DNA from: Flavobacterium segetis
GTDB lineage: Bacteria > Bacteroidota > Bacteroidia > Flavobacteriales > Flavobacteriaceae
Assembly: GCF_900129575.1 (NCBI RefSeq)
Contig: NZ_FQWE01000010.1
Location: 1-64,000 of the forward strand
Direction: 5' to 3'
Length of the DNA: 64,000 nucleotides
Numbering within the stretch: the first letter of the stretch is position 1; every line of letters begins with the position of its first letter. Position numbers and translations under genes: made by a program. Below are positions 17,352 through 26,429 of the stretch, in pieces. The notes beneath the pieces were generated by a model. That model had not been told where the DNA came from and did not search any database. It was given only the letters and a program-made list of their open reading frames with translations.

Positions 17352-18743
17352 ATGAAAAATATAAAAAACATCCTTTTTGCTGTGTCAGCACTTGTTTTTG
17401 CAAGTTGTGATAACTCGCTGGAATTAGCTCCTGAGGATTCATTAACCCCAACCATAATATTTTCCACAGAAGCGCTTGCTGGAAACGCAATAAATGGTAT
17501 GTATAGCTCAATGCAAAGTTCCAACGTTCTTTCTGGTATACCTGACACGATGGGTGAGTGGCAGTCAGACAATGTTGAATTCGTGGGTTCTTTTCCTACA
17601 TTTGACGAGATTTATACTTACAATACGCTTTCGGATAACACTTCTATTTTAAATATTTGGAATGCTAATTATTTTAGCATCAACCAGGCTAATATGATTA
17701 TTAAGAATGTTCCATTGATGAATGTAACAACCTTTACTGCAGCAAACAAAGATAATTTAGTTGGACAGGCTAGATTTGTTAGGGCATTATTGTATTTTAA
17801 GCTTTCACAAATGTTTGGAAAGCAGTTAAAGCAAGACCCTACTGGCGCTAGTTTATCTGTTCCTTTAGTTTCAGAGCCTTTTCAAGGTACTGTGAATAAA
17901 CCTTCTAGGTCAACACTTAAAGAAGTTTATGATTTCATAGAAAAAGACTTAATATTTGCTAGAAGTACAATAACAAACACTGCAAAAGATAAGGCTACTG
18001 CATCTGCGGCCAATGCATTGTTAGCACGATTATATTTATACCAAGAAAGGTTTCCAGAAGCTATTGAGAGAGCAAATGATGTAATTAGTGCGCCAGGAAT
18101 CACGATTGCAACAAACTATGCTTTCTACAATGCGACAAGTTCAGAACATGTTTTTCAACTACAAAATATAGCTGGAGATTCTGGGTTTGCTGAGTCATTT
18201 TCAAAATTATATAGTCCTACTGCTAATGGTGGTAGAGGAGACGCTCCTTTCTCTCCTAACTTAAGAGCTGCGTTTGAATCTGAGGCAGGTGATTTAAGAT
18301 ATTCTTTGTCAAGAATCGGTGTTGATGCTAAAAACAGGTCTTCTTTGTTTACTACTAAATATCCCAATGGTCTCGCTAATACAGATGATCCGAACATATT
18401 ACGTGTTTCTGAAATGTATTTGATTAGAGCGGAAGCTAATTTTAGAGCTGGTACATCCAAATACGATACTCCAGTTAGAGATTTAAATCGTACTAGAGTA
18501 AGAGCATCATTATTGCCGCTTACGACAATTACATCTTTAAATGATATTTTAGTAGAAAGACGAAAAGAGTTTTGTTTTGAGGGCTTAAGAAGAATGGATC
18601 TTTTAAGAAATAATTTGCCTTTAAGGTCTTCGGCCATGGATAACTTTTCTAAATCGCAGCCGAATGCGGATAAAGTTGTATTCCCTATACCGCAAAGAGA
18701 AAGAGATAATAATCCTAATCTAACGCAGAATACTGGATATTAA
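17352..18743 (+). CDS. RagB/SusD family nutrient-binding lipoprotein
   Basis: 463 aa. Lipoprotein signal with the lipobox Cys at residue 19 (VFASC). Tetratricopeptide-like SusD fold suggested by the YFKLSQMFG and NALLARLYLY regions; the C-terminus LVERRKEFCFEGLRRMDLLR ... NTGY is typical of the family. It caps the SusC barrel encoded just upstream. A second, incomplete SusD 3' end lies directly downstream, pointing to past recombination between paralogues. Confidence 0.94.
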   Translation: MKNIKNILFAVSALVFASCDNSLELAPEDSLTPTIIFSTEALAGNAINGMYSSMQSSNVLSGIPDTMGEWQSDNVEFVGSFPTFDEIYTYNTLSDNTSILNIWNANYFSINQANMIIKNVPLMNVTTFTAANKDNLVGQARFVRALLYFKLSQMFGKQLKQDPTGASLSVPLVSEPFQGTVNKPSRSTLKEVYDFIEKDLIFARSTITNTAKDKATASAANALLARLYLYQERFPEAIERANDVISAPGITIATNYAFYNATSSEHVFQLQNIAGDSGFAESFSKLYSPTANGGRGDAPFSPNLRAAFESEAGDLRYSLSRIGVDAKNRSSLFTTKYPNGLANTDDPNILRVSEMYLIRAEANFRAGTSKYDTPVRDLNRTRVRASLLPLTTITSLNDILVERRKEFCFEGLRRMDLLRNNLPLRSSAMDNFSKSQPNADKVVFPIPQRERDNNPNLTQNTGY

Positions 18744-18767
18744 TTTAATTTTAATTATTTTTTATTA

Positions 18768-18998
18768 TTAGAGAGAAGACTAGAATTAGCATTTGAAATG
18801 GACCGTTTTTTTACTTTAAAGAGATTAGGTTTATCAATGGTTAGAAATGCAGTGGAAGGTGACTACGCTGATGGAACTGGAACTAAAGTTGAAACTACAG
18901 CATTAACTGTACCAGCTGGAAATTTCAAGTGGCAGATGCCAATATCACAATTTGCAATAGATTTAAACAGTAATTTACAGCAAAACCCTGGATACTAG
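18768..18998 (+). pseudogene. Remnant of a second SusD gene (C-terminal fragment)
   Basis: The open frame reads LERRLELAFEMDRFFTLKRLG, matching the conserved SusD C-terminal motif (compare VERRKEFCFEGLRRMDLLR in the gene before), and ends LQQNPGY like the NTGY end upstream. The fragment opens inside the motif without a proper start. About 230 nt remain of a gene that would need about 1.4 kb. The complete SusD before it has its own end, so this is not a frameshifted tail. The flanks (TACTGGATATTAATTTAA versus TACTAGTTTTAATTTTAA) resemble each other, consistent with a deletion between two paralogous 3' ends. Confidence 0.75.
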
Positions 18999-19024
18999 TT
19001 TTAATTTTAATATTATTTTGGAAG

Positions 19025-19057
19025 CCTCTTTGATTTAAATATCAGGGAGGTTTTTTT
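19025..19057 (+). terminator. Terminator of the susCD region
   Basis: A 10-bp stem CCTCTTTGAT/ATCAGGGAGG with two G-T pairs and a 6-nt loop, followed by seven T residues. It lies after the SusD remnant, as expected if it once ended that second gene. Confidence 0.8.
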
Positions 19058-19226
19058 ATTAATACAAATTTATAAATTTTGATAGAACATAGGTACACCC
19101 AAGGTAATTACTAAATATTAGTTTTTAGTGCGTGGAAATAGACTAATTATTTAATTTAACACTATATTCATTTACCTTTGCTCAACAACAGTTTAACAAA
19201 AGACATTTTAACCACATCTTTTTCTA

Positions 19227-21179
19227 ATGAGGATTATCTATATTATATTTTTTTCCATTTTACCTTTAATGTTATTTTCTCAAGTAAGGACTGTAAAAGA
19301 CTTTAGTCCTTCAATTGACAAAAAAATTTTAGTTGACACCGCAAAAGCCAAAATTGCATCAATTGATTTATATAGAGTAATTACAATCGATAGAGACACA
19401 ACTTACGTAGATACGTCTCTTACTATCCAAAAAGAATATAGCCACAACTACTTGAGGAAAGATATTTTTGGCCTTTTACCTTTTGCTAATGATGGACAAA
19501 CTTATAATACTTTACAATACGATTTAGTAGATATTTCACCCTATCCTGAATTTGGTTTTAAAGCGAAGCATTTTAATTTTTTAGAAGCAAACCAAATTAA
19601 ATATTATTCTGTCGCAACACCATTAACGGAGTTATATTTTAAAACTACAATAAAAAAAGGGCAGTCAGTGGACGCGTTTATAACTTTAAATACTTCAGAA
19701 AATCTTAATTTTTCAATTGCGTATAAGGGACTGCGTTCAGAGGGAGAGTATATTAATCAATTGTCCAGTACAGGAAATTTTAGGTTCACAACTAATTACA
19801 ACACTAAAAATAAAAGATATTTTCTAAAAGCACATTATACCTATCAAGATATTTTGAATGAAGAAAATGGTGGAATTACGACTATTAATAATTTTGAAAG
19901 TGAAGATCCCAACTATAATAACAGACAACGATTTGAAGTTTTTTTAAATGATGCAAAATCATTTTTAAAAGGAAAAAGAATTTTTGTAGATCATAATTTT
20001 CGACTCAATTCAAAAAAGGGCTCTAATAATATTTATGTGACGCATCAGTTTAACTACGAAAACAAGTTTTTTGAATACAATCAACAAACAGTTTTTTCAA
20101 CAGTAGGCAACGAGTCTGTTTTACGTTTTGGTGATTCTTTCGTTGATAACGGAATAAATGATCAAACACGCTATAATAAAATGTATAATCGTGCAGGAGC
20201 TATTTATGAAAATACTACTTTAGGTAAATTTTTGTTTTTTGTTGATGATTTTAGATCGAATTATTACTACAATAGAATTCTCATATTCGATAATCAAAAC
20301 ACAATTCCTAGTTCATTCAGTCAGCAAATTAATAGTGCTGGTGGACAATATGATTATACTAGAAATAAGTGGAATGGAAAGTTTTTATATTCCAGATCTA
20401 TAACAACGCAGTCGCTTTCCAACTTTGACGCACAATTAAAATACGATTGGAATGATCAAATTCAGTTGGCATTTCAATATCAAAACCTTAATAAATTACC
20501 AAATAATAATTATAACTTATATCAAAGTAGTTTTGTGCAGTACAACTGGTCTAATAATTTTAAAAACGAAAAAATTAATGTAATAAAAGCTAAAGCTCTT
20601 ACTCCATGGGTAAATGCTGAGTTCCAATTTTCAGTATTGAATGACCATCTATATTTTGAAAATACTTCAAGTAATGAGCAAAAATCACAAAGAACTCTAA
20701 TATTGGCACCAAAACAATTTAACGGTACAATCAATTATGCTTCAATAAAAGCAAGTAGAGAATTTAAATTTGGAAAATTCGCATTGGACAATACTATTTT
20801 ATATCAAAAAACCGAGCAAAGTGATTTAATTCTCAACGTTCCGGAAATCGTGACTAGAAACACTATTTATTATACGACTTACATGTTTAAAAAGGCTTTG
20901 TTTTTACAAACGGGTGTGACTTTAAACTATTTTTCAAATTATTATGCAAATGATTATAATCCTGTAATTGGAGAATTTTTTGTTCAGAATGAAAAAGAAA
21001 TTGGTAATCATCCTAATTTTGATTTTTTTGTTAATGCCAAAATTCAAAGAACTAGAATTTATTTTAAAGCGGAGCATTTTAACTCTTCTTTAACGGGTAA
21101 CAATTTCTATGCTTCGCCAAATAATCCTTCAAGAGATTTTACAATTCGATTTGGTTTGATATGGAATTTCTTTAATTAA
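19227..21179 (+). CDS. Putative outer membrane porin of Flavobacteriia
   Basis: 650 aa with a signal peptide (1-19, ending LFSQ) and a long beta-strand-rich body with alternating aromatic residues, ending in a phenylalanine-rich strand (RFGLIWNFFN) typical of outer membrane barrels. Segments such as YNTLQYDLVDISPYPEFGFK and KHFNFLEANQIKYY match what I recall as the conserved Bacteroidota putative porin family. It stands alone with its own upstream gap; the substrate is unknown. Confidence 0.8.
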   Translation: MRIIYIIFFSILPLMLFSQVRTVKDFSPSIDKKILVDTAKAKIASIDLYRVITIDRDTTYVDTSLTIQKEYSHNYLRKDIFGLLPFANDGQTYNTLQYDLVDISPYPEFGFKAKHFNFLEANQIKYYSVATPLTELYFKTTIKKGQSVDAFITLNTSENLNFSIAYKGLRSEGEYINQLSSTGNFRFTTNYNTKNKRYFLKAHYTYQDILNEENGGITTINNFESEDPNYNNRQRFEVFLNDAKSFLKGKRIFVDHNFRLNSKKGSNNIYVTHQFNYENKFFEYNQQTVFSTVGNESVLRFGDSFVDNGINDQTRYNKMYNRAGAIYENTTLGKFLFFVDDFRSNYYYNRILIFDNQNTIPSSFSQQINSAGGQYDYTRNKWNGKFLYSRSITTQSLSNFDAQLKYDWNDQIQLAFQYQNLNKLPNNNYNLYQSSFVQYNWSNNFKNEKINVIKAKALTPWVNAEFQFSVLNDHLYFENTSSNEQKSQRTLILAPKQFNGTINYASIKASREFKFGKFALDNTILYQKTEQSDLILNVPEIVTRNTIYYTTYMFKKALFLQTGVTLNYFSNYYANDYNPVIGEFFVQNEKEIGNHPNFDFFVNAKIQRTRIYFKAEHFNSSLTGNNFYASPNNPSRDFTIRFGLIWNFFN

Positions 21180-21547
21180 ACTTGTAATATTATTTGTCAC
21201 TATTGTGAATTTTTAACCGTTGTTACTTTAAAAATCGGTGGTAAGTTCAGCTTTCTACGTACAGTTTCGACGATACCTTTTTCATCGTATAAGCATATTT
21301 TCATTAACTAAGGCAGGATAAGATGGTCATTATTTATTGCTAATTCTCTCATCTCTATTCGACTTTGTAGTTTATTCAATCGCACTACTTTATGGAAAAC
21401 CGCAAATTGTCTTAAATTCATAAAGCATATCGGTACTTAGGACTACATTATTTTCATTACTTAAAGATCAATATTATTTTTTGTAACAAAACAGTATCTT
21501 TGCAAATCATTTTATAACAAATGAGATTTAAAAAAAGATAAATTCAA
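21180..21547. promoter_or_regulatory. Intergenic with a TAnnTTTG promoter element
   Basis: No gene seen. The sequence TATCTTTG at 21495-21502 fits the Bacteroidota -7 box and is followed 46 nt later by the ATG of the cystathionine beta-synthase gene. A correctly spaced -33 TTG is not obvious. Confidence 0.45.
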
Positions 21548-22909
21548 ATGCAATACGCAGAAAATATACTTGGAACAATAGGAAATACGCCTTTAGTCAA
21601 ACTTAATAAAATCACTGCAGAAGTCGATGCCCTTATATTGGCTAAAGTCGAAACGTTTAATCCTGGAAATTCTGTAAAAGATAGAATGGCCGTAAAAATG
21701 ATTGCAGATGCCGAGGCTGACGGTCGTTTACAGCCGGGAGGTACAATTATTGAGGGTACTTCTGGCAATACGGGAATGGGGCTTGCTTTAGTAGCAATAG
21801 TAAAAGGATATAAATTAATTTGTGTTATTTCTGACAAACAATCTAAAGAAAAAATGGATATCCTGCGTGCTGTTGGTGCGAAAGTTGTAGTTTGTCCCAC
21901 AGATGTTGAGCCTACAGATCCTAGATCTTATTATTCGGTTTCCAAAAGATTAGCAGATGAAACTCCTAATTCTTGGTATGTAAATCAGTATGATAATCCA
22001 TCGAATGCGATCGCACATTATGAGCAAACTGGTCCAGAAATATGGGAGCAAACCGCTGGTAAGATTACCCACTTTGTTGTTGGTGTAGGAACTGGAGGAA
22101 CTATATCTGGAGTAGCTAAATATTTAAAAGAAAAAAATCCAAATATAAAAATTTGGGGAATCGATACTTATGGATCAGTTTTTAAAAAATATCACGAAAC
22201 CGGTATATTTGATGAAAATGAAATTTATTCTTATATCACTGAAGGAATAGGCGAGGATATTCTACCTAAAAATGTTGATTTCTCGCTGATAGATGGTTTT
22301 ACAAAAGTGACTGATAAAGATGCGGCTGTATACACGAGAAGAATTGCATTAGAAGAGGGAATTTTTGTGGGAAATTCGGCTGGCGCAGCAATCAAAGGCT
22401 TGTTACAATTAAAAGAACATTTTAAACCAAGTGATGTCGTGGTTGTTTTATTTCACGATTCGGGAAGTCGTTACGTAGGTAAAATCTTTAATGATGACTG
22501 GATGAGAGAGCGCGGTTTTCTTGACAAAGAAATAATTAAAGCTGAGGATGTTATCAAGGAACATCTTGATAAATCATTAATAGTGGTTCGTACTGAAGAA
22601 CTCGTTTCTCATGCAATTGAGCGAATGCGAAAATTCAAAATTTCTCAAATACCAGTAATAGACATCTCAGGATTTGTAGGATCAGTCGATGAAAGTGACT
22701 TATTTCAAAGCTATGTCGCAAACAAAGATGTCGCCGATAAACCTATAAAAGAGATTATGGGTAAACCATTTCCCATAGTTAAACAGAAAACTGCGATAGA
22801 AGAGGTTTCAAAGTTATTTACAAAAGATAATGCAGCTGTTCTGGTTGAATTAGATAATGGTAAATTTCATATTATTACTAAATATGACATTATTGGTTCA
22901 ATAAAATAA
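21548..22909 (+). CDS. Cystathionine beta-synthase with CBS domains
   Basis: PLP-dependent enzyme joining serine (or O-acetylserine) and homocysteine (or sulfide). 453 aa: a cysteine synthase-type fold at about 1-320 with NSVKDR (Lys44 as Schiff base) and TSGNTG at 71-76, VGTGGTISG near 178-186, then two CBS domains at about 335-453 (ISQIPVID, FHIITKYDII). No heme-binding N-terminal extension is present. It could serve either transsulfuration or cysteine synthesis; the CBS pair favours the former name. Terminator downstream. Confidence 0.9.
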   Translation: MQYAENILGTIGNTPLVKLNKITAEVDALILAKVETFNPGNSVKDRMAVKMIADAEADGRLQPGGTIIEGTSGNTGMGLALVAIVKGYKLICVISDKQSKEKMDILRAVGAKVVVCPTDVEPTDPRSYYSVSKRLADETPNSWYVNQYDNPSNAIAHYEQTGPEIWEQTAGKITHFVVGVGTGGTISGVAKYLKEKNPNIKIWGIDTYGSVFKKYHETGIFDENEIYSYITEGIGEDILPKNVDFSLIDGFTKVTDKDAAVYTRRIALEEGIFVGNSAGAAIKGLLQLKEHFKPSDVVVVLFHDSGSRYVGKIFNDDWMRERGFLDKEIIKAEDVIKEHLDKSLIVVRTEELVSHAIERMRKFKISQIPVIDISGFVGSVDESDLFQSYVANKDVADKPIKEIMGKPFPIVKQKTAIEEVSKLFTKDNAAVLVELDNGKFHIITKYDIIGSIK

Positions 22910-22937
22910 AGGAAAAACTAAAATACGTGTTAAAAAC

Positions 22938-22974
22938 AAACCTGCTCGAAATATTTTCTATGCAGGTTTTTTTT
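22938..22974 (+). terminator. Terminator after the CBS gene
   Basis: An 8-bp stem AAACCTGC/GCAGGTTT followed by a run of T residues, 29 nt after the stop codon. Confidence 0.85.
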
Positions 22975-23046
22975 ATATTTTTTTTTGTGGTAGCAAATGT
23001 AGATTGATTTTTTTAGTACATTAGTATTCAATCTAATACGGTCTAT

Positions 23047-24318
23047 ATGAAAGAAGATTTTCTTCATTATATTTGGAAATTTAAGAAATTTGATAGTTTG
23101 AATTTAAAAACTTCTAGTCATGAGGAAATTACGATAATTAATGTGGGTCAATACTTAGAATTAGCAGGACCTGATTTCTTCAACGCTCAAATACGAATTG
23201 GAGATCAAAAGTGGGCAGGAAATGTTGAAATTCATATTAAATCTTCTGATTGGTATGCACATAATCATGAAATTGACTCTGGTTATGAAAATGTAATTCT
23301 CCATGTTGTTTGGGAACATGATGCTGCTGTTTTTAGAAGTGATAATAGTGAAATTCCAGTGCTCGAAATAAAAAATTATGTTGATCACAAGATGGTATTG
23401 TCCTACCAGTCTCTTCTCACGCCAAAATCTTGGATTTTTTGCGAAAAACAAATCAAAGAAATTGATCAATTCACTTTGAAAAACTGGCAAGAACGACTCT
23501 TTTTTGAACGATTGGAGCGAAAGTCTAAACCTATTTTTGAGTTGCTGAACCAATCGAATTCTGATTGGGAAGCTGTTTTATTTATTTTATTAGCAAAAAA
23601 CTTTGGTTTAAATACTAATGGACAAACCTTTATGAAAATTGCGCAATCCATTCCGTTTTCAGTAATTCGCAAAGAAAGTTATGAAGTTGAAAATTTAGAA
23701 GCTTTAATTTTTGGGATGGCTGGATTATTAGAAGTTGATAAAGAAGATGTGTACTTTAAAAACTTGAAATTTAGATATTTTTATCTACTACAAAAATATC
23801 AGATTGACCATATTATATTAAATCCGGTTCAGTTTTTTAAACATAGACCAGATAATTTTCCTACAATTCGGTTATCGCAATTAGCTAATCTTTACCATTT
23901 ACATCAAAATTTATTTTCAAAGATTAGTGAATTGAAATCTTCTAATAAAAGCTATACTATTTTTCAAGTTTCCGCGTCAACTTATTGGCAGAATCATTAT
24001 CAATTTGATAAGGAGAGCCCAAAAAAGAAAAAGGTGTTATCGAAGTCTTTTATTGATTTAATTATGATCAATACAATTATTCCGCTTCAGTTCGCTTACG
24101 CTAAAAGTATAGGAAAAGAAGGCGCTGAAGATTTAATTAATTTACTAAATGAAGTTTCTGCTGAGAAAAATGCAATCATTGATAAATTTGATTCTTTTGG
24201 AATAAAATCTAAAAATGCATTTGAAACACAGTCCTTGTTACAATTGAAAAATGAATATTGTAATTTAAGTAGATGTCTTGATTGTTCCGTAGGGATGGAA
24301 CTGCTAAAAAATAAGTAA
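23047..24318 (+). CDS. DUF2851 family protein
   Basis: 423 aa, cytoplasmic by sequence. The opening MKEDFLHYIWKFKKFD, the ELAGPDFFNAQIRIG segment near 39-53, WAGNVEIHIKSSDW near 57-70 and a C-terminal cysteine pattern C-x6-C-x2-C (EYCNLSRCLDCSVG) fit DUF2851, a conserved Bacteroidota family of unknown function. The core WAGNVEIHIKSSDW with D and E residues recalls a nuclease-like fold, but I cannot support this further. Confidence 0.88.
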   Translation: MKEDFLHYIWKFKKFDSLNLKTSSHEEITIINVGQYLELAGPDFFNAQIRIGDQKWAGNVEIHIKSSDWYAHNHEIDSGYENVILHVVWEHDAAVFRSDNSEIPVLEIKNYVDHKMVLSYQSLLTPKSWIFCEKQIKEIDQFTLKNWQERLFFERLERKSKPIFELLNQSNSDWEAVLFILLAKNFGLNTNGQTFMKIAQSIPFSVIRKESYEVENLEALIFGMAGLLEVDKEDVYFKNLKFRYFYLLQKYQIDHIILNPVQFFKHRPDNFPTIRLSQLANLYHLHQNLFSKISELKSSNKSYTIFQVSASTYWQNHYQFDKESPKKKKVLSKSFIDLIMINTIIPLQFAYAKSIGKEGAEDLINLLNEVSAEKNAIIDKFDSFGIKSKNAFETQSLLQLKNEYCNLSRCLDCSVGMELLKNK

Positions 24319-24372
24319 AAATAAGTAAAAATGAGAAAATAGAAAATATGTCAATTGATTAATTTTGTAATT

Positions 24373-24407
24373 TTGCCAATTGCCAATTGCCAATTGCCAA
24401 TTGCCAA
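24373..24407. repeat. Perfect heptamer array (TTGCCAA) x5
   Basis: Five exact tandem copies of TTGCCAA end 19 nt before the PspC-like start codon. The unit differs in sequence from the NGANAAC arrays but has the same 7-bp period. Each unit pair contains the palindrome TTGCCAATTGGC only imperfectly. Confidence 0.95.
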
Positions 24408-24425
24408 TTACTAAAATCAAATGCT

Positions 24426-24653
24426 ATGTCAGCAATAATAAAGCTTAAATTTTTTTTTGAGAAGCATGGTTTTCATGTCTCAACTCGGTTAGCAGATGCT
24501 TTAGGGATGAGAGCTAGCAGCGTCAGGATATTTTTTATTTACATCTCTTTTGTTACAGCAGGTCTTGGTTTTGGAGTATATTTAACTCTGGCTTTCTGGA
24601 TTCGTTTGAAAGATTTAATTCGTGCGAAAAGAACTTCTGTTTTTGATTTATAA
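24426..24653 (+). CDS. PspC domain protein, short
   Basis: 75 aa from the ATG at 24426; an earlier in-frame ATG at 24387 would translate the heptamer array and is unlikely. The sequence has an amphipathic start, HVSTRLADALGMRASSVRIFFIYISF at about 20-44 and a hydrophobic helix to about 58, followed by a basic KDLIRAKR tail, as in PspC-like small membrane proteins. It lies just after the DUF2851 gene in the same direction and may be cotranscribed. Confidence 0.75.
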   Translation: MSAIIKLKFFFEKHGFHVSTRLADALGMRASSVRIFFIYISFVTAGLGFGVYLTLAFWIRLKDLIRAKRTSVFDL

Positions 24654-24663
24654 AATAAATCCA

Positions 24664-24712
24664 TAAAAAAAGGATTATAAAGTATCAATACTTCATAATC
24701 CTTCTTTCTTTA
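24664..24712. terminator. Bidirectional terminator
   Basis: Stem AAGGATTAT plus AAGTAT paired with ATACTT plus ATAATCCTT, one mismatch, with A-rich and T-rich flanks. It lies between two convergent genes and can serve both. Confidence 0.8.
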
Positions 24713-24726
24713 TTTAAAAATAATTA

Positions 24727-26202
24727 TTATTCTGGGTTATTTAATTTACTGTTTTTCTTACTGTAAAAGAAGTAGATTACTACTCCAAGAATCATCCAAA
24801 TTGCTAATCTTTCCCAGCTTTCAATAGGTAAACCAGCCATTAGAACTAAGCAAATAACAACACCAATAATAGGAAATACTGGTACAAAAGGCACTCTGAA
24901 ACCTCGCACTGCATCTGGATTAGTTTTTCTCATAACAATTACCCCAATACAAACTAAACAAAATGCAAATAGAGTACCTATACTTACCATGTGGCCAAGA
25001 TCCGATACTGGAACAAAGCCCGCAAATAAACTTACAAATACCATAAAAAGTAAATTTGTTTTATAAGGGGTTCTATTTTTAGTGTGTAAGGTGCTAAAGA
25101 ACTTTGGTAACAAACCATCAACGCTCATACTATAAAAAACTCTGCTTTGCCCCATCAACATAACTAACATTACAGAAGTATAGCCCGCAATTATAGCGAT
25201 TGTTAGTCCTGAATTTAAAAATGTATATCCTGTTTTTGCAAATGCAGTGGTAACGGGACTCGCATCACCTTTAAAATTTAAGTAGTTTTCTAAACCAGTT
25301 AATACAAAAGCAAAAAGTACATATAGAACAGTACAAATTATTAATGACCCTAAGATACCTATTGGCATTCCTTTTTGTGGATCTTTTGCCTCTTGAGCAG
25401 CTGTAGATACTGCATCAAAACCAATAAAAGCAAAAAATACAACACCAGCACCTCTTAAAATACCACTCCATCCATAATGACCAAAATAATCACTACTAAA
25501 GAAATTAAGGAAAGACATTTCTCCAGAACTTAGCAGGGCTTCACCCTCATTAACAGGTATGAAAGGAGTGTGATTTGCGCTATTCATAAATCCCCAGCCT
25601 AAACCAATAAATACAATTACCACGGTTACTTTCAAAATAACTAAGATGTTATTTATTAAAGCCGATTCTTTTGTACCGCGTATTAATAAAACAGAAAGTA
25701 AACAAATGATAAATATGGATGGCAAATTAATAATTCCTGGCGTCGTGTCCCATGGACCGTGCAATATAGAATTAGGAATGTGAATTCCGTAATTCTGAAG
25801 AAATTTATCAACGTATTGAGACCAACTGACCGCTACAGTTGCAGCACCTAATGCATATTCTAAAACTAAATCCCAACCAATTATCCAAGCAACAAATTCG
25901 CCCATTGTGGCGTAAGAATAGGTATAGGCACTCCCTGCAACAGGAATCATTGAAGCAAATTCAGCATAACACAATCCTGCAAATGCACATCCAACGGAAG
26001 CAAGAATAAAAGATAAAGTGACTGCCGGACCTGCATTATCAGCTGCTGCAATTCCTGTTAGTGAAAATAACCCGGCACCAATGATAGCACCCACTCCTAA
26101 AGCGACTAGTGATCTTGCAGATAAAGTTCTTTTCAGTCCTTTTTCATCTTCAGTTGCTTCACTCAATAAAACCGAAAGTGGTTTAGTTTTCCAAATTGAC
26201 AT
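24727..26202 (-). CDS. APC family amino acid permease
   Basis: 491 aa from the ATG at 26202; a start 33 nt earlier would add an unlikely leader. About 12-13 hydrophobic helices. The N-terminal LKRTLSARSLVALGVGAIIGAGLFSLTG matches the conserved first helix region of amino acid/polyamine/organocation permeases, and the length and pattern fit the cationic amino acid transporter (CAT-like/YhdG) branch. Proton-coupled amino acid uptake is expected; the substrate is not determinable. It converges with the PspC-like gene and shares its terminator. Confidence 0.9.
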   Translation of the reverse strand: MSIWKTKPLSVLLSEATEDEKGLKRTLSARSLVALGVGAIIGAGLFSLTGIAAADNAGPAVTLSFILASVGCAFAGLCYAEFASMIPVAGSAYTYSYATMGEFVAWIIGWDLVLEYALGAATVAVSWSQYVDKFLQNYGIHIPNSILHGPWDTTPGIINLPSIFIICLLSVLLIRGTKESALINNILVILKVTVVIVFIGLGWGFMNSANHTPFIPVNEGEALLSSGEMSFLNFFSSDYFGHYGWSGILRGAGVVFFAFIGFDAVSTAAQEAKDPQKGMPIGILGSLIICTVLYVLFAFVLTGLENYLNFKGDASPVTTAFAKTGYTFLNSGLTIAIIAGYTSVMLVMLMGQSRVFYSMSVDGLLPKFFSTLHTKNRTPYKTNLLFMVFVSLFAGFVPVSDLGHMVSIGTLFAFCLVCIGVIVMRKTNPDAVRGFRVPFVPVFPIIGVVICLVLMAGLPIESWERLAIWMILGVVIYFFYSKKNSKLNNPE

Positions 26203-26399
26203 ATATTTATAAATTTTAGTATTAATTGTGCCCAAATGTATTATTTATTTTAAATAAAATAATATTTTTAGCTTAATATATTACGGAACTAATTATAGTT
26301 TATAATTCTAATTTTGAATTAATTCTAAGATTTATTGTCATTTATCCCTATCTTTTTTATGTAGTTAATGATTGAGTACTAATTTTTCGATTGTTTTAT

Positions 26400-26407
26400 T
26401 ATCTTTG
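26400..26407 (+). promoter_or_regulatory. Candidate -7 box for the transporter gene
   Basis: TATCTTTG fits the TAnnTTTG consensus of Bacteroidota housekeeping promoters and lies 22 nt before the ATG. The -33 TTG is not well placed, so the call is tentative. Confidence 0.4.
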
Positions 26408-26429
26408 GAAAATAACATAACACATTTAT

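Noticed and set aside
18744..18998. Frameshift in the SusD gene
   Set aside because: The upstream SusD already has a full C-terminal end, and the fragment repeats the same terminal motif; a second gene remnant explains it better.
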